Source of the DNA: Haliea alexandrii
Lineage (GTDB): Bacteria > Pseudomonadota > Gammaproteobacteria > Pseudomonadales > Halieaceae
Direction: 5' to 3'
Length of the DNA stretch: 64,000 bases
NCBI RefSeq assembly: GCF_003719295.1
Contig: NZ_RFLW01000004.1
Coordinates: forward strand, 186,001 to 250,000
Shown piece after piece: positions 25,877-35,259 of this stretch. The notes beneath the pieces were generated by a model. That model was not told the origin of the DNA, searched no databases, and saw only the letters and a list, made by a program, of their open reading frames with translations. The stretch's first letter is position 1. Each line of letters opens with the position of its first letter. Both the position numbers and the translations under genes were made by a program.

Positions 25877-27348
25877 GGGTGAACGGCCTCAGCAGCAACC
25901 ACCTCAAACGGCAGCGCCAGCACCGAGAGCACGGGCTCCGCCACCAGCCCCAGCCCCAACGCCAGGAGGGCCAGTATCATCGGGATTGCCTCCAGGCTTT
26001 GTGGCGGATGGTAGAAGTCATCGCTGTTACTGACTTCGAGAAAGGAGGCCCGGTAGATACGAAACACATAGGCCGCCGCCAGAACGCCACCCAGCAACAG
26101 CACCACGACCCACCACCACTGGCCGCTGGCCAGGCTTGCCTGCAGCAGCAGCCACTTGGCAGCAAAGCCACCGGTCGGGGGCAAGCCCATCAGCGACACC
26201 CCCGCGAGACCGAACGAGAACAGGGAGAATGGCAGGAAGTGACTCACCCCCGCTAGCGCTTTCACCCGGTTGCTGCGCACCGACAGGATCAGGTTGCCGG
26301 CGGCGAGGAACATCGCGGCTTTGGCCAGGGCATGGCTGATGACCTGCAGGGTGATGCCCTGCTGCGCGAGCAGGGACACGGGCTCGGCGACCGCGAAGGT
26401 CAGTGGAAACAGCAGGAACAGGTAACCAATCTGGGCCACCGAAGAATAGGCAACCACCTGCTTCAAGTGGGGTTGGCAGAAAGCGAGCCAACTGCCCCAG
26501 ATAACCGCAGCGGCGCCTAGCACACCCATGCCCTGCGCCAGCCACGGGGACCCCAGGCGGTCCCCCAGTTCCATCCAGAGGCGCGCGGCAATATAAAATG
26601 AGGCCTTGATCACAAGCCCAGACAACAGCGCACTGACCGGTGATCGGGCAATGCCGTGGGCCGGCGGTAGCCAGGCATGCAGCGGGAACAAGGCTGTCTT
26701 CAGAGCCAGACCTGCCAGCATCAGCAGCAAAGCCACAATCAGCGCCGGCTCCCCGCCAACCAGCAGCTGGTCGATGACTGCCAGCGACAGGGTGCCGAAG
26801 CGCCCATAGAACAGAGCCACGCCCAGCAGATAAGCCAGCGATCCAAGCAGGGCGGCAAACAAATAACGCAGTGCAGCGCGCAGAGCGGCCGCTTCTCCCC
26901 CCAGGGCGACCAGCCCCACGGCAGAGAGGCTGATGAGTTCCAGGCTGACATAGAGGTTGAACAGATCGGCGCCCAGCCAGACGCCATTGAGGCCCGCCCA
27001 CAGGAACCAGAACAGCGGCCAGAAATAGCGCTGCCAGGGCTTGTCGGCATCCAGGTAGACGCCGGCATGCAGGCCGCAGGCCGTACCCACAGCCGCAGTG
27101 AGCAGCACAAAGGTCACCGCCAGTCCGTCTACCCGCAGGGCGATACCGAGCGGCGCGTTCCAACCCCCCAGGGCATAGTAGAAACCGCCCCCCTCCATCA
27201 CCGCGAACCAGAGGGCAAGGGACACGGCCATCTGAATGGCCATACCCAGCCAGCTCAGCCACCGGCCCTGACGGAAACCCAGCAGCAGAGATAGCGCTGC
27301 CCACGCCAGGGGCGTGAACAGCAGGCCCGCTATCAGCCACTGACTCAA
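25873..27348 (-). CDS. mnhD: Mrp-type antiporter subunit D-like (first copy)
   Basis: A 491-aa polytopic protein of the proton-conducting transporter family. It has LALKTALFPLHAWLPPAHGIARSPVSALLSGLVIKASFY near residues 215-250 and NLYVSLELISLSAVGL with the conserved Glu. It directly follows mnhC with an ATGA overlap, the normal position of MnhD. A second and third homologue follow, so the subunit assignment among the three is uncertain. Confidence 0.88.
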   Translation of the reverse strand: MSQWLIAGLLFTPLAWAALSLLLGFRQGRWLSWLGMAIQMAVSLALWFAVMEGGGFYYALGGWNAPLGIALRVDGLAVTFVLLTAAVGTACGLHAGVYLDADKPWQRYFWPLFWFLWAGLNGVWLGADLFNLYVSLELISLSAVGLVALGGEAAALRAALRYLFAALLGSLAYLLGVALFYGRFGTLSLAVIDQLLVGGEPALIVALLLMLAGLALKTALFPLHAWLPPAHGIARSPVSALLSGLVIKASFYIAARLWMELGDRLGSPWLAQGMGVLGAAAVIWGSWLAFCQPHLKQVVAYSSVAQIGYLFLLFPLTFAVAEPVSLLAQQGITLQVISHALAKAAMFLAAGNLILSVRSNRVKALAGVSHFLPFSLFSFGLAGVSLMGLPPTGGFAAKWLLLQASLASGQWWWVVVLLLGGVLAAAYVFRIYRASFLEVSNSDDFYHPPQSLEAIPMILALLALGLGLVAEPVLSVLALPFEVVAAEAVHP

Positions 27349-27668
27349 GATTCCCCTCCGCCGTCGCCCGCGTTATTTCCCGTATCCAGCGAGGTGCGCC
27401 CGGTCAGGTGAAAATAACGACGAATCAAGACGATGGCCAGGGCAGTGGCGGCAATCGCGACGACAATTCCCGTCAGCACCAGTGCCTGGGGCACGGGGTC
27501 CGGACCATCGCCGTGCTGCGCCAGGCCGACCAGAACCAGAAAAACCCCCGAGCCAAGCAGATTGAAGGCCAGCAAGCGCCGCAGCAGGTGGTTCAGCAGC
27601 AGAAAACCCGCAAGGCCGATGCCACACAAGGCAACACCGGCAAGGGCATACAGCAGATTGAGGCTCAC
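27345..27668 (-). CDS. mnhC: Mrp antiporter subunit C (NuoK-like)
   Basis: A 107-aa protein with three membrane helices of the NuoK/MnhC family (GFLLLNHLLRRLLAFNLLGSGVFLVLVG...VPQALVLTGIVVAIAATALAIVLIRR). The PQALVLTGIVVAIAxTA element is the MnhC signature. It overlaps neighbours on both sides by 4 bp. Confidence 0.9.
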   Translation of the reverse strand: MSLNLLYALAGVALCGIGLAGFLLLNHLLRRLLAFNLLGSGVFLVLVGLAQHGDGPDPVPQALVLTGIVVAIAATALAIVLIRRYFHLTGRTSLDTGNNAGDGGGES

Positions 27669-28366
27669 AACCCGCCTCCCTCCTCCGGCTCGTGCTCATC
27701 GGTAACGGGCGCCGCCACAAACAGGGCCAGTAGAATCATGCCGATGGAGAACGTCAGGCCGATCTCAATTATCAGGATGAGTCCGCCCGCGATCGTCACT
27801 GGGTAGGCGAGAAAGGCTTCGCCGTTCAGGGCACCGGCAACGGCCACCAGCAAAAACACCGCAAAGCCAAGCACCAGGCCGAGCCGCAACAGGATTCCCG
27901 GGCGAATAAACGCCATGGGCAGGCCGCCCAGACGCATGAGCACGCCCGTCGCGGCGAGAACGGCACCGGCCTGAAATGCACCGCCGGGGCGGTCGGCGCC
28001 AGCCCACAGCAGATAGGCTGCCAGCAACAGCATTACCGGCACGAACCAGCGCTGCAGGGCATACAGCAGAGAGTCCGCACTGCGCAGTGCCGGATCCTCC
28101 AGCGCGTTGGTGCTGGCCAGCGAAATTCCCGCCATGCCGGCTATGACCAGCACGCCGATCTCAAGCAGGGTATCGTAACTGCGAAAATTCAGCAGAACCG
28201 CCGTGACCGGATGTTCCACACCACTGCGCGCCAGGCTGGCTTGCAACTGGTCCGACAGTTCCGAGGGCGCTGCGGCTCCGGCGGCACCCAGCACCGCAGC
28301 CGCCAGCGCGACGACAAAGCCCACGCATGCCGCCAAAGTCACAACCACCCGCACTGGCCGCCACAC
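27665..28366 (-). CDS. mnhB: Mrp antiporter subunit B with MrpA-type C-terminal extension
   Basis: This 233-aa protein combines the MnhB domain (GADRPGGAFQAGAVLAATGVLMRLGG, then helices to ~220) with an N-terminal ~95-residue part (NFRSYDTLLEIGVLVIAGMAG) that in full MrpA proteins forms the extreme C-terminus. It starts at GTG 28366, 2 bp after the DUF4040 gene. The arrangement resembles the split MrpA of archaeal membrane-bound hydrogenase antiporter modules. Confidence 0.85.
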   Translation of the reverse strand: MWRPVRVVVTLAACVGFVVALAAAVLGAAGAAAPSELSDQLQASLARSGVEHPVTAVLLNFRSYDTLLEIGVLVIAGMAGISLASTNALEDPALRSADSLLYALQRWFVPVMLLLAAYLLWAGADRPGGAFQAGAVLAATGVLMRLGGLPMAFIRPGILLRLGLVLGFAVFLLVAVAGALNGEAFLAYPVTIAGGLILIIEIGLTFSIGMILLALFVAAPVTDEHEPEEGGGL

Positions 28367-28368
28367 AG

Positions 28369-28635
28369 TTATTCCGTCCCCCGGGACCGATGCTGAGGCC
28401 GCGCGCGCCGGAAATGACTCACCGCATCAAGCAACAGGACTCCGGTGAGCCCGGCGCCAATGGCCACCTCCGCGAGGGCGATGTCCTGTGCCTGCAGGCG
28501 CACCCAGGCCAGAGCCATCAGCAAGCCAAAAGCCATGAACATCACCACCGCGCGAAACAGGTCACGGGACAACAGCACAGCCACCGCCGTCACCAGCAGA
28601 GACACCACGAGAAGACCATCCAGCCACCCGCTCAT
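28369..28635 (-). CDS. DUF4040 subunit (detached MrpA-type fragment)
   Basis: An 88-aa, three-helix protein (LDGLLVVSLLVTAVAVLLSRDLFRAVVMFMAFGLLMALAWVRLQAQDIALAEVAIGAGLTGVLLLD). The DIALAEVAIGAGLTG element is the DUF4040 signature, which in many bacteria is a domain within MrpA. Here it is a separate gene. Overlaps mnhG by 4 bp. Confidence 0.88.
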   Translation of the reverse strand: MSGWLDGLLVVSLLVTAVAVLLSRDLFRAVVMFMAFGLLMALAWVRLQAQDIALAEVAIGAGLTGVLLLDAVSHFRRARPQHRSRGTE

Positions 28636-28946
28636 GCGCGTTCCTCACGATCACGGCTGGCATCGGTAGCGCGCACGGTCCTTGCCACGAGGTGGGCTGC
28701 GGTCGCACTGGCCGCCAGTGCGATGAGCCAGATGAGTAGAATCTTGGCAGCGGTGGCTGGACCGGGCACCGATGGCAACAACCCCAGAACCACAAAACCG
28801 AGACCAAGATTATCCGCCTTGGTCAGCGCATGAATGCGCGTCAAGGTATCCGGCAAACGAAACAGACCGAGCGTACCCACCAGGAAAAACAGGCAGCCGA
28901 TGACCAGCAGAAGCGCCTGTAAAAGCATGATGAGGCTATCAGACAT
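28632..28946 (-). CDS. mnhG: Mrp antiporter subunit G
   Basis: A ~104-aa MnhG/PhaG-family membrane protein: GCLFFLVGTLGLFRLPDTLTRIHALTKADNLGLGFVVLG is characteristic. The ATG at 28946 is chosen because AGGAGAA lies 8 bases upstream and the N-terminus (MSDSLIMLLQALL) matches the family; the frame also extends upstream to 28991. It overlaps the mnhF stop by 8 bp. Confidence 0.9.
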   Translation of the reverse strand: MSDSLIMLLQALLLVIGCLFFLVGTLGLFRLPDTLTRIHALTKADNLGLGFVVLGLLPSVPGPATAAKILLIWLIALAASATAAHLVARTVRATDASRDREERA

Positions 28947-29229
28947 CGCGCCGTTCTCCTCTGCTGTCCGCCCGGGCAACCTGCATGACACGGGTCACAA
29001 ATGCGACGGTAGACAGGACCGCCAGTAACGCCAACACCAGGGCAACATCGCGCAGCGCCGGTTGCGCCTGCGACTCCGCCAATACCAACAGCAACGCCAC
29101 GCCGGTGGAAGCAAAGAGTTGTGAAGCCAACATACGGTCTGCCGGCTCAGGCCCCAGCCAGATACGCAGCAGGCCCACGACAAGTAGCAGCAACAGCACG
29201 ACGGCCACTGTGTCCATCAGTAGTGTCAT
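28939..29229 (-). CDS. mnhF: Mrp antiporter subunit F
   Basis: A 96-aa MnhF-family protein with three helices and the typical RIWLGPEPADRMLASQLFASTGVALLLVLA segment. Part of the cation/proton antiporter complex in the inner membrane. Its ATG overlaps the mnhE stop as ATGA. Confidence 0.9.
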   Translation of the reverse strand: MTLLMDTVAVVLLLLLVVGLLRIWLGPEPADRMLASQLFASTGVALLLVLAESQAQPALRDVALVLALLAVLSTVAFVTRVMQVARADSRGERRDV

Positions 29230-29729
29230 CGGGGAAACATCCGGGCGATGCGCATTTCTACGTGGCCCACCGCAGCAGACACAGGCGCCGTGGTATCCAG
29301 ACAGTGCAGCTCAAGCTGCGGCCCTCGCAAGGTCACACTGAGCGTTCCAGGCAGCAACGAGAGCGTGTTGGCCAACAACCAGCGCGGGCTACCCGCGGGC
29401 AGAGAAGTAGTATAGGTCAAATAGCCGGGGCTAATCGGCAGGCGCGGTGAGAGGAGGCGCCGAGCCACATCCAGGCCCGCAGCAACCGAACCGCAAAGAA
29501 AATAACCGCCAAACGCGAGGGTAGCCAGTACCCGAGGACCCCGGCCTTCTGGCGGAAACAAACGCCACCACAACACGACGATCAGGGGCACCACCCAGAG
29601 CCCGAACGCGACAGCGTCTGCATCCCCCTCTGTGAGCGCCCACCACAACACAAGCAACACGACGGTGCGGACGACCGCGCTCGCAAAGCATTGCAGCACC
29701 GACACCTTACCGGGAACGGGGCCGTTCAT
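29226..29729 (-). CDS. mnhE: Mrp antiporter subunit E
   Basis: A 167-aa MnhE-family protein with N-terminal membrane helices (VVRTVVLLVLWWALTEG; FGLWVVPLIVVLWW) and the family C-terminus LLANTLSLLPGTLSVTL...LELHCLDT. The ATG at 29729 overlaps the P-type ATPase stop as ATGA. The frame is open far upstream but that part is the shadow of the ATPase gene. Confidence 0.9.
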   Translation of the reverse strand: MNGPVPGKVSVLQCFASAVVRTVVLLVLWWALTEGDADAVAFGLWVVPLIVVLWWRLFPPEGRGPRVLATLAFGGYFLCGSVAAGLDVARRLLSPRLPISPGYLTYTTSLPAGSPRWLLANTLSLLPGTLSVTLRGPQLELHCLDTTAPVSAAVGHVEMRIARMFPR

Positions 29730-32404
29730 ACAGCGATGGCCCAACGCGCCCGTACCGCCTTGCCCGCTTCCATCAGCAACAACATGACCACGCCCATGGC
29801 GAGCACCTGCAGCGCCTGCAGGGGCCCCAGCGGCTGCGCCTCGAACCACATTGCCAGCCACGGCAGGTAAGTGAAGGCGAGCTGCAGGCCGGTCACCACC
29901 AGCAGCGCCACCCAGACGGCCCGGGTGCCCTTGATCCCCTCCAGGCTGAGGGAGGTCCCATAGGCGTAGCGGACGCTGAACAGGTAGAAAATCTCCATAA
30001 CCACGAGCGTATTCACGGCCATGGTGCGAGCGGTCTCCAGGGGCAGGTCCTGGGCCAGCGCCAGCCAGAACTGACCGAAAACTCCGGCGCAGAACAGTAG
30101 CGACACCAGCACAATCCGCACCACCAGGCCGCGGGATAAAATGGGGCTGGCCGGATCCCGCGGTGCCCGCTTGAGCGTATCGGGTTCGGTGGGTTCGAAC
30201 GCCAGGGCCATGGCCAGGACCACCGAGCTGACCATGTTGACCCAAAGGATCTGGGCCGCCGTAATCGGCAGGGTCAGGCCGAACAGGATTGCCAGCAACA
30301 GGCTCAGGGATTCGCCCCCGTTTACCGGCAGCAGGAAGGCGATAACCTTCTTCAGGTTGTCATAGACCGTGCGACCGGCGCGGACCGCAGCGACAATGGT
30401 GGCAAAATTGTCATCAACCAGCACCAGCTCGGCGGCTTCCTTGGCCGCCTCACTGCCACCCAGCCCCATGGCAATACCGGCATCGGCGCGCTTCAGGGCC
30501 GGGGCGTCATTGACACCGTCACCCGTCATTGCCACCACCTTGCCGCTGCTCTGCAGCGCCTTGACCAGACGCAGCTTGTGTTCGGGACTGGTGCGGGCGA
30601 AAACATCGGTGCTCAGTACCCGCGCCGCCAGCTCAGAATCGTCAAGTTGGTCGAGTTCGACCCCGGTCAGCACCCGATCAGCATTTTCCAGGCCAATCTG
30701 GCGGCCAATGGCGGCGGCGGTGCCAGCATGGTCGCCGGTGATCATTTTCACGCTGATTCCGGCGCCGGCACAGGCCGCAACGGCAGCAATGGCCTCAGGC
30801 CGCGGTGGATCGATAAGCCCTACCAGCCCCTCCAGAACCAGCCCACTTTCCACATCATCAAAATCCAGGACGTTCTTTTCCTCCGCCACAGCCACCGTCG
30901 CCAGCGCCAGAACACGCTGGCCCTCCTGCGCCAGTGCTTCCGCCCGAGCGTGCCACATATCGTGATCGAAGCTGGCGGTAGAGCCGTCGGGAGCGCGCTG
31001 CGCGCTACAGAACCCGAAGATGGTTTCCGGCGCGCCTTTAACGTGCACACAGGCGTGGTGGTCATGGTCATGGTTGAGAGTGGCCATAAACCGGTGACGG
31101 GTATCGAAGGGAATCAAGTCGGTACGTACCCAGGTGGCGTGAGTGTCCTCCTGATTGAGACCCAGCTTGCCGGCGAAGGCGAGGAGGGCTGCTTCCATGG
31201 GATCCCCCTCGGCCTCCCACACGCCGTCTCGCCGATGCAGTGCTGCATCGTTACAAAGGGCAGCCACCCTGGCCAGTACGTCCAGGCATTGCGGATATTC
31301 ACGGTCAGTGTCGCCGCGCACCTCGCCAACGGGCTCATAGCCGAAACCCTGTACCACAACGTCGGCGCCGGCGATGCTCGCCGCCGCCACCATCATTTCA
31401 TTGCGGGTGAGGGTGCCCGTCTTGTCACTGCAGATCACCGAGACCGAGCCCAGGGTCTCGATCGCCGGCAGACGGCGCACAATGGCGTGTTCGCGGGCCA
31501 TCGCCTGCACGCCGATCGCAAGGGTCACCGTCAGTACCGCCGGCAGACCTTCGGGAATGGCAGCGACGGAGAGCCCCACCACTGCCGTGAACAGCTGGCC
31601 CAGGTCCTGACCCTGAAAAAAATGGCCAAAAGCCAGAATCAGGCCTGCGAGAGCCAGGATGAACAGCGTGAGCCAGCGGGAAAATAGCGACATCTGCCGC
31701 ACCAGCGGCGTGGTGAGGGCCTCCACCCCGATGAGCATACTGCCGATACGGCCAATCTCGGTATCCGCGCCGGTCGCGACCACCACGCCCTCGCCCTGAC
31801 CGGCTGCCACCAGGGTACCGCTGAACGCCATGCAGGCCCGATCTCCCACCACCGCAGCGGCGGCAACAGCCTCGACACCTTTTTCCACCGGTACGGATTC
31901 TCCGGTGAGGATCGCTTCCTGGACGGCGAGACCGTGCGCTCTCAGCAGGCGCAAGTCGGCCGGCACCTTGTCACCGGACTCAAGGAGAACAATATCGCCC
32001 GGCACCAGTGATTCTCCGGGCACTTTCTGACGCTTGCCATCGCGCATGACTGATGCCGTCGGCGCCAGCATGTGGCGGATGGAATCCATGGCTCTCTCGG
32101 CCTTGCCCTCCTGCACCAGGCCGATAACCGCATTCAGTACCACCACCGCCAGGATAACAACGGTGTCCACCCAGTGACCCAGCAGCGCTGTAACGACTGC
32201 CGACCCAAGCAAGACATAGATCAAGACATTGTGAAAGTGCAGCAGAAAGCGCACCAGGAGACCATGCCGCGCTGGTTGCGGGAGGGTGTTCGAGCCATGC
32301 TCGTGCAGCCGCTGTGCTGCAGCGTGCCCGGACAAACCCCGGGCATCGCTGTCAAGATCGCCCAGTACATCGGTGCCATCACGGCTGTGCCACGGCGTGG
32401 TCAT
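29726..32404 (-). CDS. P-type cation-transporting ATPase (P2/PacL-like) heading the Mrp operon
   Basis: This 892-aa protein has the full set of P2-type ATPase motifs: N-terminal cation ATPase domain, TGES (~166), TM4 PEGL (AAIPEGLPAVLTVTLA), the phosphorylated Asp in CSDKTGTLT (~327), GDGVNDAPALK (~628) and a six-helix C-terminal domain with FLLPVNGGES in TM5. Close families move Ca2+ or Na+; the ion cannot be assigned here. The start ATG has GGAGCG upstream. Its stop overlaps mnhE by 4 bp, so pump and antiporter subunits form one transcription unit, which favours Na+ or Ca2+ extrusion by inference. Confidence 0.93.
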   Translation of the reverse strand: MTTPWHSRDGTDVLGDLDSDARGLSGHAAAQRLHEHGSNTLPQPARHGLLVRFLLHFHNVLIYVLLGSAVVTALLGHWVDTVVILAVVVLNAVIGLVQEGKAERAMDSIRHMLAPTASVMRDGKRQKVPGESLVPGDIVLLESGDKVPADLRLLRAHGLAVQEAILTGESVPVEKGVEAVAAAAVVGDRACMAFSGTLVAAGQGEGVVVATGADTEIGRIGSMLIGVEALTTPLVRQMSLFSRWLTLFILALAGLILAFGHFFQGQDLGQLFTAVVGLSVAAIPEGLPAVLTVTLAIGVQAMAREHAIVRRLPAIETLGSVSVICSDKTGTLTRNEMMVAAASIAGADVVVQGFGYEPVGEVRGDTDREYPQCLDVLARVAALCNDAALHRRDGVWEAEGDPMEAALLAFAGKLGLNQEDTHATWVRTDLIPFDTRHRFMATLNHDHDHHACVHVKGAPETIFGFCSAQRAPDGSTASFDHDMWHARAEALAQEGQRVLALATVAVAEEKNVLDFDDVESGLVLEGLVGLIDPPRPEAIAAVAACAGAGISVKMITGDHAGTAAAIGRQIGLENADRVLTGVELDQLDDSELAARVLSTDVFARTSPEHKLRLVKALQSSGKVVAMTGDGVNDAPALKRADAGIAMGLGGSEAAKEAAELVLVDDNFATIVAAVRAGRTVYDNLKKVIAFLLPVNGGESLSLLLAILFGLTLPITAAQILWVNMVSSVVLAMALAFEPTEPDTLKRAPRDPASPILSRGLVVRIVLVSLLFCAGVFGQFWLALAQDLPLETARTMAVNTLVVMEIFYLFSVRYAYGTSLSLEGIKGTRAVWVALLVVTGLQLAFTYLPWLAMWFEAQPLGPLQALQVLAMGVVMLLLMEAGKAVRARWAIAV

Positions 32405-32516
32405 TGCAGGCGCTCCTCCGTCGAATTCTGACCGGTTCCTTGTTTTCTGCTCACCCCTATGAAAGCATGATCTTATATCATTTGGCCTGTTCTCCAGCCA
32501 TCAGAGAGACAACTTG

Positions 32517-34160
32517 ATGGGACTGTTCCCCGACGTATTTACCGAGATAGCGGTGCTGCTGCTCTTCGCGGCGTTCGTAGGTGCCATTGGCGTTCGCCTG
32601 CGCCAACCTTTGATTGTGGCATTTATCGCCGTCGGCATCATGGTTGGCCCCTCCATGCTTGGCTGGGTGACCGCAGACGACCAAATCGATTTGTTGGCGC
32701 AGTTCGGCATTGCGCTACTCCTCTTCGTCGTCGGACTGAAGCTGGATTTGCACATTATCAAAACCATGGGACCGGTCGCGCTGGCAACGGGGCTGGGACA
32801 GGTCGCTTTCACCAGCATTGTCGGCTACCTGATTGCGGTGGCCTTCGGGATGCCACCCGTGACCGCGTTGTATGTCGCGGTAGCCCTCACATTTTCCAGC
32901 ACCATCATCATCGTCAAGCTGCTCTCGGACAAGCGCGAGGTCGATACGCTGCATGGCCGCATTGCGCTGGGCTTCCTGATCGTGCAGGACCTGGTGGTTG
33001 TACTGGTCATGATCGGCCTGAATGCGATGCGGGCCACTGAGGACGTATCGGTGCCAGTAGCGGCCCTGACCGTGCTGTTGAAAGGCGCGGTGTTCCTGCT
33101 GTTTGTGGCCGCTGCCATGCGCTACGTGCTGCCGAAACTCACGCATATGCTGTCCCAGTCGCAAGAGCTGCTTGTGCTTTTCGGCATCGCCTGGGGGCTG
33201 GCGCTCGGGGCACTCGGGGTTACCCTGGGCTTCAGCAAAGAAGTGGGCGCTTTCATCGCCGGGGTATCCCTCGCCTCGACGCCGTATCGCGACGCGCTGG
33301 GTGCGCGCCTCACCAGCCTGCGCGATTTCCTGTTGCTGTTCTTCTTCATCGACCTTGGTGCACACCTTGATTTGGGCATGCTGGGCGCACAACTGCTCGA
33401 ATCTGCCGTCTTCTCACTATTTGTACTGGTCGGCAATCCACTGATCGTATTGATCATCATGGGCGCCCTCGGTTACCGGAGCCGCACCGGGTTCCTCGCC
33501 GGCCTGACGGTGGCGCAAATCAGTGAGTTCTCACTGATCCTGGGCGCTCTCGGGCTCAGCCTTGGCCATATCAGCGCAGAAACCATGGGCCTGATCACAC
33601 TGGTAGGGCTGATTACCATCAGTGCCTCGACCTACATGATCATCTACTCGCACCAACTCTACAACGTGCTCGCACCGTGGTTGCGGCTATTTGAACGCCG
33701 CAAAACGCATAGAGAAATGTCGACGCAAGACCTACCCGATGATGCCGTGCCACAAGCGCTACTGTTCGGCCTTGGACGATACGGTTTCGGTATTGCTCGT
33801 TCGCTGCGCGAACGAGGGTGGCGTGTATTGACGGTAGACATTAATCCGGACCTGACCAGGCATGGAGATCCGGCGGGCTACCCCGTTATGTTTGGTGATG
33901 CCGAAGACCCCGAATTCTCCGCTACATTGCCACTGGAACGTGTGCAATGGATAATCAGTACGGCGCGCGAGAAACGCGCCAACCTGTCCCTCCTGCATTC
34001 ACTGAGACAGCAGGGATACCGTGGCCGTACCGCGATCACTGCTCAATTCGACAATGATGTGGCCGAGCTCGAACAGGCCGGTGCGGATATTGTCCTGTCA
34101 CCGTTCTCTGATGCTGCCTACGAAGCAGCCGACAGGATCACGGAATCGGATTCAACGTAG
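32517..34160 (+). CDS. Kef-type K+/H+ or Na+/H+ antiporter (CPA2) with RCK domain
   Basis: A ~547-aa protein: residues ~10-390 form a CPA2 cation/proton exchanger with 12-13 helices (LTFSSTIIIVKLLSDKREVD; IALGFLIVQDLVVV are typical), and residues ~410-545 a TrkA-N (RCK) NAD-binding domain (LLFGLGRYGFGIARSL). It is transcribed divergently from the ATPase/Mrp operon. The ATG at 32517 is chosen over TTG 32514 as the better start. It probably regulates cytoplasmic cations and pH. Confidence 0.93.
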   Translation: MGLFPDVFTEIAVLLLFAAFVGAIGVRLRQPLIVAFIAVGIMVGPSMLGWVTADDQIDLLAQFGIALLLFVVGLKLDLHIIKTMGPVALATGLGQVAFTSIVGYLIAVAFGMPPVTALYVAVALTFSSTIIIVKLLSDKREVDTLHGRIALGFLIVQDLVVVLVMIGLNAMRATEDVSVPVAALTVLLKGAVFLLFVAAAMRYVLPKLTHMLSQSQELLVLFGIAWGLALGALGVTLGFSKEVGAFIAGVSLASTPYRDALGARLTSLRDFLLLFFFIDLGAHLDLGMLGAQLLESAVFSLFVLVGNPLIVLIIMGALGYRSRTGFLAGLTVAQISEFSLILGALGLSLGHISAETMGLITLVGLITISASTYMIIYSHQLYNVLAPWLRLFERRKTHREMSTQDLPDDAVPQALLFGLGRYGFGIARSLRERGWRVLTVDINPDLTRHGDPAGYPVMFGDAEDPEFSATLPLERVQWIISTAREKRANLSLLHSLRQQGYRGRTAITAQFDNDVAELEQAGADIVLSPFSDAAYEAADRITESDST

Positions 34161-34194
34161 GTCACACAGGCAAGCAAGAGCCGGGGGCACTGCC

Positions 34195-35184
34195 ATGAAG
34201 CGTTTCAAACACATTTTATGCGTATTGGAAGCGGATGCCTCCAGTGAATTGGCGTGGGAACGCGCCGTTGCGCTCGCAGATAGCAATCAGGCAGCACTCA
34301 CGGTCGCAACCGTGATTCCGCGCTTGCCGTCTTTCACGGGTTTGTCGCACGCGGGTTCAGACCCTGTCGACCTGCAAAGCGCGCTGCGTCAGCAACACGA
34401 AGCGCGGCTGGCCTCACTGACTGCGCATCACCAGAGGGGAGCGAGCATTCCGCACACGGTTCTGACGGGGACTTCATTTCTGGAGATTATCCGCGAAGTG
34501 CTGCGCGGGAGCCATGACCTGGTCATCAAGTGCCCCGAGTCACCCGCCTGGCTGGATCGCTTTTTTGCCGGGGATGACATGCAGCTGTTACGCCAATGCC
34601 CTTGCCCCATATGGTTTGTCAAACCCGACATAGCCGGACCCTATAAACGCATATTGGCGGCGGTCGATGTCGCACAGTTTCATCCACCTGAGCAACTCGA
34701 AAGACACCGCCAGTTGAACGTGCAGGTACTGGAAATGGCTGCCAGCCTCGCATTGGCGGAATCCGCAGAACTGCATGTTGTGCACGCATGGGAGGCAATG
34801 ACCGAGCTGGCTCAAAACCTCGCAGTGTCTGCCAGCATACCCAAGGACCGACTGGCCTCGGGCATTGAACAGGAGAGGCTCCAGCATCGACAGCAACTCG
34901 ACAGGCTGTTGCATGACATTGGGGCACAGAATCCTGCGGCTCAGGAGGCCCTGCGCTATCTCGCTCCCCGTACCCACCTCGTCAAGGGGGCCCCCAGACA
35001 GGAGGTCCCTTTGCTCGCCCGACAACTGGAGGTCGACTGCCTGGTGATGGGTACCGTAGCGCGCACGGGGATTCGCGGGTTCTTCATGGGCAACACGGCG
35101 GAAACCATTCTGGAGCAGATAGACTGTTCGGTACTCGCTATCAAACCCGAGGGCTTCGCGACACCCATCACTGCAAACGACTGA
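34195..35184 (+). CDS. Tandem universal stress protein (UspE-like)
   Basis: A 329-aa protein with two Usp domains: the first begins FKHILCVLEADASSELAWERAV, the second YKRILAAVDVAQ. The second domain keeps the nucleotide-binding-like loop MGTVARTGIRGFFMGNTAE. Located 34 bp downstream of the Kef-type antiporter, so probably co-transcribed; Usp proteins often accompany ion antiporters. The ATG at 34195 starts exactly at the conserved domain. Confidence 0.93.
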   Translation: MKRFKHILCVLEADASSELAWERAVALADSNQAALTVATVIPRLPSFTGLSHAGSDPVDLQSALRQQHEARLASLTAHHQRGASIPHTVLTGTSFLEIIREVLRGSHDLVIKCPESPAWLDRFFAGDDMQLLRQCPCPIWFVKPDIAGPYKRILAAVDVAQFHPPEQLERHRQLNVQVLEMAASLALAESAELHVVHAWEAMTELAQNLAVSASIPKDRLASGIEQERLQHRQQLDRLLHDIGAQNPAAQEALRYLAPRTHLVKGAPRQEVPLLARQLEVDCLVMGTVARTGIRGFFMGNTAETILEQIDCSVLAIKPEGFATPITAND

Positions 35185-35259
35185 GGTCCAGTCCGCGTCA
35201 ACGCCTAAAACGCAGGGGAAACGCCGGCAGGGCGCCCCCCGCCCCTGGTCGTTCCAGAC

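Noticed and set aside
26027-27340. Alternative-frame 437-codon minus-strand frame inside the MnhD-like gene
   Set aside because: Gly/Arg/Ala-rich shadow translation; the overlapping frame encodes a clear Mrp subunit.
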